In this document: positions 42,304 through 51,709 of the stretch, piece after piece
Layout: every line of letters begins with the position of its first letter
How positions within the stretch are numbered: the stretch's first letter is position 1
Assembly: GCA_965250025.1 (NCBI GenBank)
Contig: OZ252283.1
Span: 2,914,001 to 2,978,000 of the forward strand
DNA length: 64,000 nucleotides
Source of the DNA: CBDDLD01 sp965250025
Lineage (GTDB): Bacteria > Bacteroidota > Bacteroidia > Flavobacteriales > Flavobacteriaceae
Reading direction: 5' to 3'
The notes under the pieces: generated by a model
What the model saw: only the letters and a program-made list of their open reading frames with translations
Databases searched by the model: none
What the model was told of the DNA's origin: nothing
Program-made: the position numbers and the translations under genes

Positions 42304-43566
42304 ATGATAAAATTAATAAGACCCGTTCCAAGACTAGCACTAATGATGTTATTAACCTTAATTACATCATGTTCAAACGATGATGACAGCACTACTACGA
42401 CTCCAATAGCCATAGATATTCAAACAGAAGCAGATCTTACTGCCTATTTTAACGAAATCATCAACAGTAGGGAAATCCCAGGTTTTGCTGTAAACATTGC
42501 AAAAAATAATAGTATTGATTATCAGCAAGCATTTGGTTTCGAAAATATTCAAGAAGAACAGCTATTTAGTAACCAATCTGTCATTAATATAGCCTCTGTG
42601 AGTAAGACATATGTTGCTGCCGCAGTTGTAAAAGCTATAGAACAAGGCTACTTCACTTTAGATACGCCAATAAATGATTTACTTCCTATTGATATTATAA
42701 ATTTAAAAAAACCTGATGCAGTAATAAAAGTTAAACATTTGGTAAGCCATACCTCAGGTATCGTCGATGACCCTAACACGTACATTGCTACAAACTACTT
42801 CATATTACCCGGGCAAAATTTATCAACCAATGGCGCTGGTATTTTAACTAATACCTTAGGAATTCAAGTTTCTAATCCTGTTTCATTAGAAGACTACCTC
42901 TCAGAATACTTTACAGACAATGGGGTTTTATATGGCGATACTAATTTTTCAGATACGACTCCGGGAGACGCTTGGTCTTATTCTAATGTTGCCACATCCT
43001 TAATGGGGTTTATCATTGAAGTTGTAACCGGTGAAGATTTTGCTTCCTATGTAAAATCGAATATTATAGAACCTTTACAAATGACTGAGACCACATTTAA
43101 TATATTAGAAGTTGATCTGCAACAAAGTGCCATCCCGTATTTGGATAAAAATACGCCATTACCATTTTATGGAAATCATGGATATCCTGAAGGCAGTATC
43201 CATTCAACCAACACTGATATGGGGGCTTACCTTTTGGATATGACCATGGGTATTAAAGGGCAATCAAATACATTATTTGATAGCGAATACTACGAGTTGT
43301 TATTTACAGAACAACTGGAGACAGGTATTGTTCCTGATTTTTTTGCTGAAAATCATGGTATCTATTGGTATAAAAAAGGAGACCGTTGGTCACATGGTGG
43401 AAATAGCCTTGGTGTTTCCAGCTATATTGAATTGAAAGAAGATGGCAGTTCCGGGTTTTCCATTATTACCAACATGGATGGAACATTCTCAGCAAACTCC
43501 CCAAAATGGGAAGCTGTATTACAACTTATAAAAGAAGGGATTCAAGAGTATATCAGAAACCATTAA
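42304..43566 (+). CDS. Serine hydrolase of the beta-lactamase class C/DD-peptidase superfamily, lipoprotein, 420 aa
   Basis: Lipoprotein signal (MMLLTLITSC, C23). Catalytic motifs: S98-V-S-K101 (INIASVSKTYVAAAV), Y-S-N in WSYSNVATSLMG, and H-G-G in RWSHGGNSLG in place of K-T-G. This is the EstB/class C beta-lactamase-like group, whose members are peptidases, esterases or beta-lactamase homologues. A resistance function cannot be claimed. It lies downstream of the AraC/TPR regulator and just before an NmrA-like gene. Confidence 0.87.
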   Translation: MIKLIRPVPRLALMMLLTLITSCSNDDDSTTTTPIAIDIQTEADLTAYFNEIINSREIPGFAVNIAKNNSIDYQQAFGFENIQEEQLFSNQSVINIASVSKTYVAAAVVKAIEQGYFTLDTPINDLLPIDIINLKKPDAVIKVKHLVSHTSGIVDDPNTYIATNYFILPGQNLSTNGAGILTNTLGIQVSNPVSLEDYLSEYFTDNGVLYGDTNFSDTTPGDAWSYSNVATSLMGFIIEVVTGEDFASYVKSNIIEPLQMTETTFNILEVDLQQSAIPYLDKNTPLPFYGNHGYPEGSIHSTNTDMGAYLLDMTMGIKGQSNTLFDSEYYELLFTEQLETGIVPDFFAENHGIYWYKKGDRWSHGGNSLGVSSYIELKEDGSSGFSIITNMDGTFSANSPKWEAVLQLIKEGIQEYIRNH

Positions 43567-43577
43567 ACCCTATTAAG

Positions 43578-44453
43578 ATGTTACAGAAAACAACAAATAA
43601 CACTATTCTTTTAGCTGGTGGCACAGGCTATTTAGGAAATTATATTGCTCAGCTCATCAAGGTCCGTGGACTTCACGCAAGATTGATCACTCGTAACCTT
43701 CAGAAACTCGAAAAATATAAATCTTCAACGATTGAAATTTTTGAAGCCGAAGTTACCAATGCAACAACACTTGAAGGCAGTTGTAAAAATATCGATACTG
43801 TAATCTCTACTGTAGGTATTACACGCCAAAAAGATGGGTTGACCTACATGGAGGTAGACTACAAAGCAAATCTGAATTTGTTACGAGAAGCACAAAAATC
43901 GGGCGTCAGAAAGTTCATCTATATCTCTGCAATTAATGGCGACAAGCATCGAAATTTAAAAATTCTTGAGGCAAAAGAGGCGTTTGTTGATGAGTTAAAA
44001 AAGTCAGGCTTAGAATATACTGTAATACGACCTAACGGATTCTTTTCTGACATGAAAGACTTCCTCGATATGGCAAAAAAAGGTAGTGTTTTTGTGTTTG
44101 GCAAGGGTGATAAACTCATAAACCCTATTCATGGTGCAGATCTCGCTGATATGTGTATTCGTTTAATTAATACTCCTGTAAAAGAATATGCTATTGGTGG
44201 GCCAGAAGTATTAACTTATCATGAGATTGCCACACTCGCTTTTAATGCTCAAGGGAGGTCTCCTAAAATCAGGCATCTGCCAGATTGGACAAGAAGGCTT
44301 TCACTTTGGGCGGTTCGTAAATTCACTTCAGAATCCACTTATGGCCCTTTGGAATTCTTTCTTACGCTTATGGCTCAAGATAATATCGCCAAAAGGTATG
44401 GCACACATAAACTACGTGATTTCTATTATGAAGAAGCCGCAATGAAATTATAA
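43578..44453 (+). CDS. NmrA-like/SDR NAD(P)-binding protein, 291 aa
   Basis: The ATG at 43578 (MLQKTTNNTILLAGGTGYLGNYIAQL) follows the hydrolase stop by 11 bases; the longer frame from 43506 would overlap that gene and is not used. G-G-T-G-Y-L-G is the dinucleotide-binding motif of atypical short-chain dehydrogenases, followed by VISTVGITRQKDG, RKFIYISAINGDKHRN and VIRPNGFFSDM. The catalytic Y-x-x-x-K is lacking, as in NmrA and NADH-ubiquinone subunit-9-like proteins. It may sense redox cofactors or act on a quinone or lipid. Confidence 0.85.
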   Translation: MLQKTTNNTILLAGGTGYLGNYIAQLIKVRGLHARLITRNLQKLEKYKSSTIEIFEAEVTNATTLEGSCKNIDTVISTVGITRQKDGLTYMEVDYKANLNLLREAQKSGVRKFIYISAINGDKHRNLKILEAKEAFVDELKKSGLEYTVIRPNGFFSDMKDFLDMAKKGSVFVFGKGDKLINPIHGADLADMCIRLINTPVKEYAIGGPEVLTYHEIATLAFNAQGRSPKIRHLPDWTRRLSLWAVRKFTSESTYGPLEFFLTLMAQDNIAKRYGTHKLRDFYYEEAAMKL

Positions 44454-44532
44454 ACGATTTGTTTGGGGTCGCTTCAGGCATTTTATCAAATAAATCAACC
44501 CGTATGTATTACTAAACTTAAGACTAAAAAAA

Positions 44533-45111
44533 ATGAAAAAAATACTAGTTATAAACGGGCATCCCGATAAAGAAAGCTTTAACTGGGCTTTGGCTGAGAA
44601 TTATGTCAAAGGCGCTATAATGAGTGAAGCTCAAGTAAAAACAATTAATTTAATTGAATTAAACTTTGATCCCATCTTAAAATATGGATACCGTATACCA
44701 CATCCATTAGAGCCGGATTTAGAAAATGCTATAAAGAAAATAAAAGAAGCAGATCATATTGTTTGGTGTTTTCCGATGTGGTGGTATGGCACGCCGGCTT
44801 TACTAAAAGGATTTATAGACCGAACCTTCTTACCGGGCATAGCATTCAAATACCAAGACGGTAAGTTATTCCCCAAGAAACTTCTGGAAGGGAAATCTTC
44901 AAGAATGATTATTACCTCAGATACGGTTAGTTGGTATCATAGCTTGGTCATGAAAAAACCAGTCATCAATCATATGAAAAAAGGGGTTCTGGAATTTTGT
45001 GGTATTACACCGATAAAGACAACCTATTTGGCACCTATAAAAAGTGCAACCCCGAATCAACGTAAAAAATGGCTGCGTCAAGTGGCCAAATTAGGAGAAG
45101 AATTAAAATAA
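44533..45111 (+). CDS. Flavodoxin-like NAD(P)H:quinone oxidoreductase, 192 aa
   Basis: Flavodoxin_2 fold: KILVINGHPDKESFNWALAENYVKGA (FMN phosphate loop), ADHIVWCFPMWWYGTPALLKGFIDRTFLPGIAFKY (flavin and active-site loops). Length and motifs match the KefF/MdaB/NQO-like two-electron quinone reductases. It is followed after 13 bases by another flavoprotein gene, so the two are one unit with a shared theme of quinone or electrophile reduction. Confidence 0.88.
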   Translation: MKKILVINGHPDKESFNWALAENYVKGAIMSEAQVKTINLIELNFDPILKYGYRIPHPLEPDLENAIKKIKEADHIVWCFPMWWYGTPALLKGFIDRTFLPGIAFKYQDGKLFPKKLLEGKSSRMIITSDTVSWYHSLVMKKPVINHMKKGVLEFCGITPIKTTYLAPIKSATPNQRKKWLRQVAKLGEELK

Positions 45112-45124
45112 ATAATTAGAAACT

Positions 45125-46081
45125 ATGAAAAATATTTTAGCTTTTTCAGGAAGCAACAATCCTGATTCAATTAACGAAAAACTAGTCCAATCCGTCATAG
45201 AACGCTATAGTGATTATGACATCCGATTCATCGATTTAAAACAATTCGATGCTCCAATATATTCTCAAGATCTACAATCTAAAGGCATTCCTCAGTCCAT
45301 TAAGGAGTTGTATCATCTCTTTCAAGAAAGTGATGGTTACATCATTGCTTCTCCAGAACACAATGGTCTGCCATCTGCATTTTTAAAAAATATTATTGAT
45401 TGGCTTTCTGTAATTACACAACGGTTTTTTAATGACAAGCCGGTACTGTTACTAAGTACATCTCCGGGAGCAACAGGTGCCAGAACACATTTAGCACTTT
45501 TAGCCAATTTAGTGCCCCTTTGGGGAGGTATTCTTAAAGCAACATATTCCTTAGGGAAGTTTGAGGAACATTTTGATACCGCTAAAAAAAGCATCACAAA
45601 TGCTAAAGCGTTGAAAGACCTCGATAACGCCCTAGCAACTTTCATGCAAGAGGATTCAACACCTAAAAGAACGAATAAGGAAGTTGTTGAAGGGTATTTT
45701 AGCGTCTTTAAACAAGGAGATTTAAAATCTGTGATCAATACATTTCATCCCGATTGTTATATTGTGAGTGTAAAAGAAGAAGAGCGCCCTAAAAAACAGC
45801 TTCACGGCATATACAGAACACGTCTGGAAGCCAAACAATTTCTCAATAATATTGTTTCGTTGTTTGAAACCAAAGATTTTACAGTAGATACTATTGCAGA
45901 AGCCGAAGGTAATTTGGTAATAGCAAAAGGCACATTCTCGCATTTAGTAAAACGTTCAGGAAAGTTATTTAATAGTAACTGGGTTCAATTATGTATCGTT
46001 GAGGATGAAATGATAAAAGAGTATCGTTTTTATGAGGATTCTGCAGCTCTTATTGAAGCATCAACCATAGAATATGTATAA
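45125..46081 (+). CDS. NADPH-dependent FMN reductase fused to a SnoaL/NTF2-like domain, 318 aa
   Basis: Residues 1-175 are an NADPH-dependent FMN reductase (ILAFSGSNNPDSINEKLVQSV, ESDGYIIASPEHNGLPSAFLKNIIDWLS, VLLLSTSPGATGA). Residues 190-318 form a SnoaL/NTF2-like cone-fold domain (EVVEGYFSVFKQGDLKSVINTFHPDCYIV, LEAKQFLNNIVSLFETKDFTVDTIAEAEGNLVIAKGTFSH, EYRFYEDSAALIEA). The frame is continuous across the joint, with a short Lys/Thr linker (DSTPKRTNK). SnoaL-like domains bind small molecules, so the fusion could present a substrate to the flavin domain. It is 3 bases from the next gene. Confidence 0.85.
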   Translation: MKNILAFSGSNNPDSINEKLVQSVIERYSDYDIRFIDLKQFDAPIYSQDLQSKGIPQSIKELYHLFQESDGYIIASPEHNGLPSAFLKNIIDWLSVITQRFFNDKPVLLLSTSPGATGARTHLALLANLVPLWGGILKATYSLGKFEEHFDTAKKSITNAKALKDLDNALATFMQEDSTPKRTNKEVVEGYFSVFKQGDLKSVINTFHPDCYIVSVKEEERPKKQLHGIYRTRLEAKQFLNNIVSLFETKDFTVDTIAEAEGNLVIAKGTFSHLVKRSGKLFNSNWVQLCIVEDEMIKEYRFYEDSAALIEASTIEYV

Positions 46082-46083
46082 TT

Positions 46084-46794
46084 ATGTTATCAAGACCTAT
46101 AGAACATCTGTTTGAGTTTTGGAGCTATCTCGGACATGCTGGTGGCTATTTCCATCATGATAATGGATATGATTACCTTACGCCAAAAGATGCTACCTGG
46201 CCTTCTAAAGTATTTAACCTGAAAGCCTCTTTTACAGGACAGCTGAAGCTTCGGATGTATGCGAACAGCTTACCAAAATCTGTTGCTGTGGAACAAGATG
46301 GCAGTCTTGAAAAGATTTTAACACATAATGGTTTTGTAAAAACATCCGTAGTAAAAGGCATGACACTACAAGTCACCCCAAAAATGGTGTTTACCTCCTA
46401 TACTGAGATAGAAAAAGTGAAAGATGCCAAAGGACTCCAACTATTTACAAACATTGCTTCAAAAGCTTTTGGTTACACCATTTATCCCAGTACTTTAATA
46501 GCACTATTAAACGATAAGAACGTGCAGTTATTCATTGGCAGGCACCAAAAAGACTATGTTAGTTGTGGTATATTATTTTTAGATCGAATGGGGCATTCCG
46601 GTCTACATATGATAGGTACAAAACGAGAATTCCGCGGCTTAGGATTAGGCAGACAGATGACCGAACATCTGTTACACCATGCTCTACGAAATAAAAATAC
46701 AAACATCCATTTGGTGGCCTCAAAACTGGGAGCTCCGATCTATGAAAAACTAGGGTTTAAAACTAAAGGTTACTTAAGTTCCTACACCCTCTAG
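46084..46794 (+). CDS. GNAT-family N-acetyltransferase, 236 aa
   Basis: The C-terminal 120 residues carry the GNAT fold: ASKAFGYTIYPS, VQLFIGRHQKDYVSCGILFLDRMGHSGLHMIGTKREFRGLGLGRQMTEHLLHHAL, with the acetyl-CoA loop R-G-L-G-L-G-R, and LGAPIYEKLGFKTKG. The N-terminal 100 residues (FEFWSYLGHAGGYFHHDNGY) are specific to this subgroup and may bind the acceptor. Last gene of the plus-strand run, closed by a strong terminator. Confidence 0.87.
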   Translation: MLSRPIEHLFEFWSYLGHAGGYFHHDNGYDYLTPKDATWPSKVFNLKASFTGQLKLRMYANSLPKSVAVEQDGSLEKILTHNGFVKTSVVKGMTLQVTPKMVFTSYTEIEKVKDAKGLQLFTNIASKAFGYTIYPSTLIALLNDKNVQLFIGRHQKDYVSCGILFLDRMGHSGLHMIGTKREFRGLGLGRQMTEHLLHHALRNKNTNIHLVASKLGAPIYEKLGFKTKGYLSSYTL

Positions 46795-46805
46795 GTTATT
46801 ATAAA

Positions 46806-46837
46806 AATCGCTTAGATAGTTAACTATCTAAGCGATT
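46806..46837. terminator. Bidirectional terminator, 32-bp perfect palindrome
   Basis: AATCGCTTAGATAG and its exact complement form a perfect 32-bp palindrome, flanked by A- and T-rich runs. It separates the GNAT gene from the converging MBL gene. The outer stem AATCGCTTAG recurs in the hairpin at 56123-56157. Confidence 0.85.
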
Positions 46838-46886
46838 AAATCTATATAAACAGAATATGCTTTACTTTAATCTATAGTTTACCATT

Positions 46887-47990
46887 TTAAAGGCCTTCCT
46901 CCATATCCGCCAAAACACATTCATCATCAGATACAATAAAGGATTTAGAGCCATCATTATAATCACTGTCTTTAGCATTGCCCTCTACAAAACCATAGCC
47001 CAAGAAATCTAATAAGTCAAGAAGTTCTTGAAAATTATTTTTAGCATTTTGTTTGTTTTTGTATGTGTTTTTAATTCTATCCTGATCAGAGGTTAAATAC
47101 AATTTTTTAAACTGGTCTATGTAATATGTTGCAACCTCTTTCTTTGGATGTCCATAACTGTTTGGCCCTACCGAGATGACTGCTACACAATCGTTTTTAC
47201 CTTCAAAACTATCCAATGCCTTGGATGAAAATCCGTTTTTAGAACCATGATGCGGTACTTGCATTAAAACAACGTTTCGGATATCTTTTTTATACTTCTC
47301 AAAGAGCCTCTCTTTTTCTTCAGATGTGATGTCAGAAGTAAGCAATACCCTACCCTTCTTACTCTCTATCAACAAACAACAACATAACAAGTTTGCAGTA
47401 GGGTTGTTTTTATAATCATTCTCAATCTTGGTTTTTAACCGCTCAGATTTCTCGTACATGGTGGCTTTAATAAACGTCTCTGTTAACTCATAAGCCGTAG
47501 GTCCCAACCCTCTAATCTGAAGATTTGAATTTAATTGATACACCCACCTTTCTTTTGGCATATCTATTACTGATTCTTTGTCTTTATGACGTCTGGAAAT
47601 CTCTTCAAGAAAACTATATAATTCGGTTCTTTTGGCATTTTCATAGACCACATTTTCCACAAAATCGTCTTGGGTCCAATCGTAGTAATTCAGAAACTTT
47701 ACCCCAAATGAAAATGTAATGAAGATCTCTTTGACTTTTATCTTTTTTTCATAGAGATAACGTAATAACTTATACATTCCAGAAAAATGATCCGAATGCG
47801 GGTGGCTTAGTAATATAAAGTCAATTTCTTTTATCCTTTTTAGCTCCAACCAATAACGACACCTTTCAAAATTTGCGCAATCGATAATACCATAACCCAA
47901 CGTTTCATCGTCCTTGATCCAGTTCAATAGAATACAATCGCCCTGTCCAACATCAATAAAATCTACTTTTACTTTATTGCTTGCCTCCAT
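46887..47990 (-). CDS. ComEC/Rec2-like MBL-fold hydrolase, 367 aa
   Basis: Cytoplasmic MBL protein: VDFIDVGQGDCILLNW (the typical ComEC-MBL start), metal motif H63-P-H65-S-D67-H68, VLLTSDITSEE and MQVPHHGSKNGFS. The C-terminus is acidic (SDYNDGSKSFIVSDDECVLADMEEGL). Stand-alone members of this group are often found in conflict and signalling operons and are thought to be nucleases or nucleotide hydrolases. It is 3 bases after a receiver gene, at the end of a kinase-receiver-MBL operon, so it is probably the output enzyme or a partner of that pair. Confidence 0.82.
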   Translation of the reverse strand: MEASNKVKVDFIDVGQGDCILLNWIKDDETLGYGIIDCANFERCRYWLELKRIKEIDFILLSHPHSDHFSGMYKLLRYLYEKKIKVKEIFITFSFGVKFLNYYDWTQDDFVENVVYENAKRTELYSFLEEISRRHKDKESVIDMPKERWVYQLNSNLQIRGLGPTAYELTETFIKATMYEKSERLKTKIENDYKNNPTANLLCCCLLIESKKGRVLLTSDITSEEKERLFEKYKKDIRNVVLMQVPHHGSKNGFSSKALDSFEGKNDCVAVISVGPNSYGHPKKEVATYYIDQFKKLYLTSDQDRIKNTYKNKQNAKNNFQELLDLLDFLGYGFVEGNAKDSDYNDGSKSFIVSDDECVLADMEEGL

Positions 47991-47993
47991 AAA

Positions 47994-48803
47994 CTATATT
48001 TCATCAAAAACTCCACGAATTTCATCATCCCACTTTGAAGCTGTTTTTGGAGGAGGCTCTATTTCGCCTGTACTTTCAAATTTAATGGTTATGGCACCGC
48101 CCTTAGAAACGGTTTTGACAATGTTAATGATTTGGTTAATCTTCAGTTTATCTAAATGAGAGAATAGACTTTTAGGAAATGTTTTATAAGCATACTCTTG
48201 TTCATTATCGGGATTGGTAATTCTAAGCTCAAGAATTTCTTGTTCCCTATCCAGATGCGATATTGTTGCCTGTAAAACCATTTTTTCTGTGTCTCTAATT
48301 GGAGTGGCTCTGCTTGGCGCTTTTAACTCTATAGTATCAACGTCAAATTGATCGGTATCGTCTGTTAAAGGTATGGCTATTTCGTTAATTTTTTGTTTTA
48401 ATTTTCTTAAAAGAATCTGGTAAGGGTTAGCTTGAGTTTTAGAATTCTCGAAAATGTTAAACTTTTCCATTTTCTTTTGCGCTTCTATATTCTTGGCACT
48501 CTTGTAAAACCCGGAATTCAAGCATAAAATCATGTCCGGATTGTTTTGCCTTAGTGTTATCAAATATTCTAAGCCACTGGTAATGTTACCTTCCTGAGGC
48601 ATATTATAATCACAAATGATGATATTAAAATTGTGTTCTTCAATCAAATTGTCTGCCTCCCAAAACATCTTTGTATGAGCACAATCCTCAAACATATCAT
48701 CTCTTTTGATGAGTTCCATAAGACTGTATATGTCATTTACTTTATTGTCAATTATTAAAACACAATAGGTGTTTTTATCAACTTTCGTTTGTTGTATCGC
48801 CAT
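47994..48803 (-). CDS. Response regulator with unrecognised C-terminal domain, 269 aa
   Basis: N-terminal receiver-like domain: CVLIIDNKVNDIYSLMELI (one Asp in place of the usual acidic pair), phospho-acceptor D65 in IIICDYNMPQEGNITSGLEYL, and LCLNSGF at the Thr/Ser site. The conserved Lys is less certain. Residues about 165-250 form a beta-rich domain (MVLQATISHLDREQEILELRITN, INIVKTVSKGGAITIKFE) that does not match known DNA-binding outputs. The start overlaps the kinase gene by 26 bases. Output may be protein-protein contact with the MBL enzyme encoded next. Confidence 0.7.
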   Translation of the reverse strand: MAIQQTKVDKNTYCVLIIDNKVNDIYSLMELIKRDDMFEDCAHTKMFWEADNLIEEHNFNIIICDYNMPQEGNITSGLEYLITLRQNNPDMILCLNSGFYKSAKNIEAQKKMEKFNIFENSKTQANPYQILLRKLKQKINEIAIPLTDDTDQFDVDTIELKAPSRATPIRDTEKMVLQATISHLDREQEILELRITNPDNEQEYAYKTFPKSLFSHLDKLKINQIINIVKTVSKGGAITIKFESTGEIEPPPKTASKWDDEIRGVFDEI

Positions 48804-50340
48804 TATTAAGTGATTTAATATTAAATGGTTGCGTATGCAGCGTTAAAATGAACTTAGTCCCTTTACTGTCTGATGTTTTATCAAAATGAGGGTTACGAGG
48901 TGGAGATTCTAAAATGACTTCTCCATTATTCTCTTTCATGGTCTCCTTTACCACATACAAGCCTATACCCCTTACTGGCGTATCTTTATCTGCCAGCTTA
49001 GTACTGAATCCACGATTAAAAACTTCTTCTTGAATCTCCTGTTCAATACCGGGGCCATTGTCTTCAAACTCTATAACAATAATCTTTTGCTTTCCATCAT
49101 CTAATTTTTTTATTCGCGTTTTAATGTAGATCGTAACTACCTCTCCTTTTGGTGCTGCTTGAAATGAATTTTTAATCAGATTGGTAAATAAGCCGATGAG
49201 TTTAAATTCAGAACTGATATAGGCTATGCAATTCCCACCATAATCCAATTCGAAATCAATAGCTTCATTATACACGCGCAACCCATCAATTTCAGAGGTG
49301 TTTTTCTTTTTAAATGACAAAACTGCCATTTGAATTGCTGTATTTACATTATGATAATCGTACTTTACCTTTTCTGCCAAATTAGCATCTTTAAGTGCAG
49401 GATTAGCATCGATGTACATCTTTTGAGAGGCATCAATGACAGACTCAAATAGGTTAAACTCTCTGAGACAAATGCTTTTTATCCTCTCAATAATATCATC
49501 TCTGCTTTTGTTTGTTTCAGAAAGTGTTAATAACGTAGACCCTAAGCTTATTTTAGGCGAAGAGAGTTCATGGAAAGTCCAACCCAGAATTTCATTTAAC
49601 TCATTATTTAAGTTATCTGATTTTTCCAGAGCTTCATTTAACCGCTTCTCTTCTGCTCTACGATCTATCTCTTCTTCTTTGATAAGATTCTGATTGAATA
49701 CAAAAAATTGAAAAAACCCATATAGAATGAGCGCCTTGGCTATAATGGCAAAAAAGTCCATTAACAGTATATAATCTATCTTCATGTAGATATTGACCAC
49801 AAGAATGGCATGGATGAGCAAATAGATGCTTACACCTATAATAATCAGCACTGGTATTCTTTTAAACCTTTGTCTGAAAACATTAATGATCAAAGCCAAA
49901 AAGAAGAATAATGTTGTTACCGATAACACGTGCGAAAAAAGCTCAAACGGCATTATAAACTCTTTACTAAACAAATACTTAAATACTACTATTGAAAAAA
50001 CTGTTATCAGCAGTACTGTTATGGTTTTTGTATTAAAAAGTGACCTTCTTTTAAATGCCAAATAGGCCAAAAAAATAAACAGTGAGCTAATTAAATCGAG
50101 GTAATAGGTAAAATAGTCTATAACTTCATGAGTAGGCCATTCCTTTTTACCTTTGAAATAAGCCACAAAAAAAGTGGTGATTAAGAAAACAATATTGGCT
50201 ATCCAGGCATAAAAAACATATTTAAACGAATCTACATCCTGTTTGTATATCTTATAGGATAAGAAAACCAAAAAAGCAACAAGGGTTGTATTGAAAGGGG
50301 TAAAAAAACTTTTATCAAAAAGATTTAGAAATTCGCTCAT
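48778..50340 (-). CDS. Seven-transmembrane sensor histidine kinase, 520 aa
   Basis: About six to seven membrane segments in residues 15-215 are followed by a coiled coil (EEEIDRRAEEKRLNEALEKSDNLNNEL). A divergent HisKA region holds H257 in LGWTFHELSSPKISLGSTLL, and a HATPase domain shows LIGLFTNLIKNSFQAAPKGE, EFEDNGPGIEQEIQEEVFNRGFSTK and RGIGLYVVKETMKENNG. The H-E-L-S-S-P form of the H-box is a variant of H-D-L-x-x-P. It partners the overlapping receiver. The ligand is unknown. Confidence 0.85.
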   Translation of the reverse strand: MSEFLNLFDKSFFTPFNTTLVAFLVFLSYKIYKQDVDSFKYVFYAWIANIVFLITTFFVAYFKGKKEWPTHEVIDYFTYYLDLISSLFIFLAYLAFKRRSLFNTKTITVLLITVFSIVVFKYLFSKEFIMPFELFSHVLSVTTLFFFLALIINVFRQRFKRIPVLIIIGVSIYLLIHAILVVNIYMKIDYILLMDFFAIIAKALILYGFFQFFVFNQNLIKEEEIDRRAEEKRLNEALEKSDNLNNELNEILGWTFHELSSPKISLGSTLLTLSETNKSRDDIIERIKSICLREFNLFESVIDASQKMYIDANPALKDANLAEKVKYDYHNVNTAIQMAVLSFKKKNTSEIDGLRVYNEAIDFELDYGGNCIAYISSEFKLIGLFTNLIKNSFQAAPKGEVVTIYIKTRIKKLDDGKQKIIVIEFEDNGPGIEQEIQEEVFNRGFSTKLADKDTPVRGIGLYVVKETMKENNGEVILESPPRNPHFDKTSDSKGTKFILTLHTQPFNIKSLNNGDTTNES

Positions 50341-50740
50341 ACATTCAAATATTGAATCTTAAACCCTGCATGCAAAGCATAGATTTTTAAAATTTTTGTA
50401 ATTATTAATTATGCATGAAAGTTCTCTAAAAACCTTGCCAAGCCTCCTAACTAAATCGTTTTGGATGTAATCGAGATAGCATTAGTCAGAGGTCACATAC
50501 AAAAAAGAAAACTTAATAGCATACGATCTACCTTGATGCTTTGTCTTAAACAAACAAGTTATAAATCATTGTATACTAATTAATTATAAGGGAATACTCA
50601 AATATAGTAAAAATGTTGAAACCTCAAAAAAAGAGGGTTTTTAATCGATAAGCTCACAGTGAAAGTAAGAATTTTATAGACTATTTGTGAGTTCTCTAAG
50701 AATAGTCCTCCTATTTTATGGTATAAAAACTTATAAACTT
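50341..50740. other. Intergenic stretch, promoter region and weak hairpin only
   Basis: In 400 bases between two minus-strand units, only a weak hairpin at about 50619-50640 (AAACCTC / GAGGGTTT, with a bulge) followed on the minus strand by T-rich sequence is visible. It may terminate an extended transcript. No open frame with a credible start was found. Confidence 0.45.
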
Positions 50741-51676
50741 TTAATTTAAAGAATGGCTTTGAATATAAGCTTTAGGACTCATCCCTACTTTCTTTTTAAA
50801 CACTCGTGTAAAGTATTGAGGATATTCAAACCCTAATTTGTATGCCGTTTCAGATATTGAAAAATTTGGATTCAACAATAGACTTTTAGCCTCTTCTACC
50901 AAGAACAGGTTGATTTGATCCACTGCAGTTCGCCCTGTTTCTGCTTTAATAGTGTCACTCATATATCGATGACTCACATTGAGTTGCGCAGCCATCCAAT
51001 CCAAGGTTGGAATCCCTTCTTCTGCAAATAAATTTTGATCGAAATAGGTATTGAGAATATCCTTGAACTTTGTAATTAGAATCTTATTATCGTCTGCCCT
51101 ATTTAAAAACTGACGTTTATAAAATCGGTCACAGTATTTAAGTAAAGTCTCTATTTGAGAAATGATGATTTCCTTACTAAACTCGTCTTGGTTATTATGA
51201 TATTCAACTTTAATATTTTTAAAAATATCCTTAATAATTTGCTCTTCCTTAGGGGATAAGTGCAAAGCTTCGTTTACATTGTAATTAAAGAAATTATAGG
51301 TTTTTATTTTCTCATAAATATCAAGATTTCGAATGTAGTCTTTATGAAAAGAGATGTGATAGCTCTCTGAGCTGAACACCATATCTTTAAACATCAAGGT
51401 TTGATTTGGTGCTGTAAATAACATCGTCCCGTTTGTGCAATCGTATTTTGTACGTCCATAGGACAATTCACCAGAAATGATATTTTTAAAACTTATACCA
51501 TAAAAATCGCAGGATAACACCACAGGTTCATCGAAAGTATACGTTTCACAACTTGTTTGCTCATCATCTCCTTGTTCAGTATGAATAATACTGAATAATG
51601 GATTTTCAGGCTCTTGAAGTTCAAAATACTTGTGAAACTCTGCTATATTTCTGAAATTTAAATTCGGCATTCCCAT
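50741..51676 (-). CDS. AraC-family transcriptional regulator, 311 aa
   Basis: N-terminal AraC-type ligand-binding region (FSIIHTEQGDDEQTSCETYTFDEPVVLSCDFYGISFKNI) and C-terminal double HTH (IPTLDWMAAQLNVSHRYMSDTIKAETGRTAVDQIN; NFSISETAYKLGFEYPQYFTRVFKKKVGMSPKAY). Soluble, normal length. It lies 33 bases after the MBL gene at 51710 and so may be cotranscribed with it. Two upstream regions nearby carry identical 21-bp-period direct repeats typical of AraC operators; this protein is the likely reader (inference). Confidence 0.9.
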   Translation of the reverse strand: MGMPNLNFRNIAEFHKYFELQEPENPLFSIIHTEQGDDEQTSCETYTFDEPVVLSCDFYGISFKNIISGELSYGRTKYDCTNGTMLFTAPNQTLMFKDMVFSSESYHISFHKDYIRNLDIYEKIKTYNFFNYNVNEALHLSPKEEQIIKDIFKNIKVEYHNNQDEFSKEIIISQIETLLKYCDRFYKRQFLNRADDNKILITKFKDILNTYFDQNLFAEEGIPTLDWMAAQLNVSHRYMSDTIKAETGRTAVDQINLFLVEEAKSLLLNPNFSISETAYKLGFEYPQYFTRVFKKKVGMSPKAYIQSHSLN

Positions 51677-51709
51677 TATTTATGTACCTTTTAAAATTAC
51701 GATTAATTT

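Noticed and set aside
42304..43566. Beta-lactamase resistance gene
   Set aside because: The motifs fit the broad serine beta-lactamase-like hydrolase family, with H-G-G in place of K-T-G; resistance cannot be inferred.
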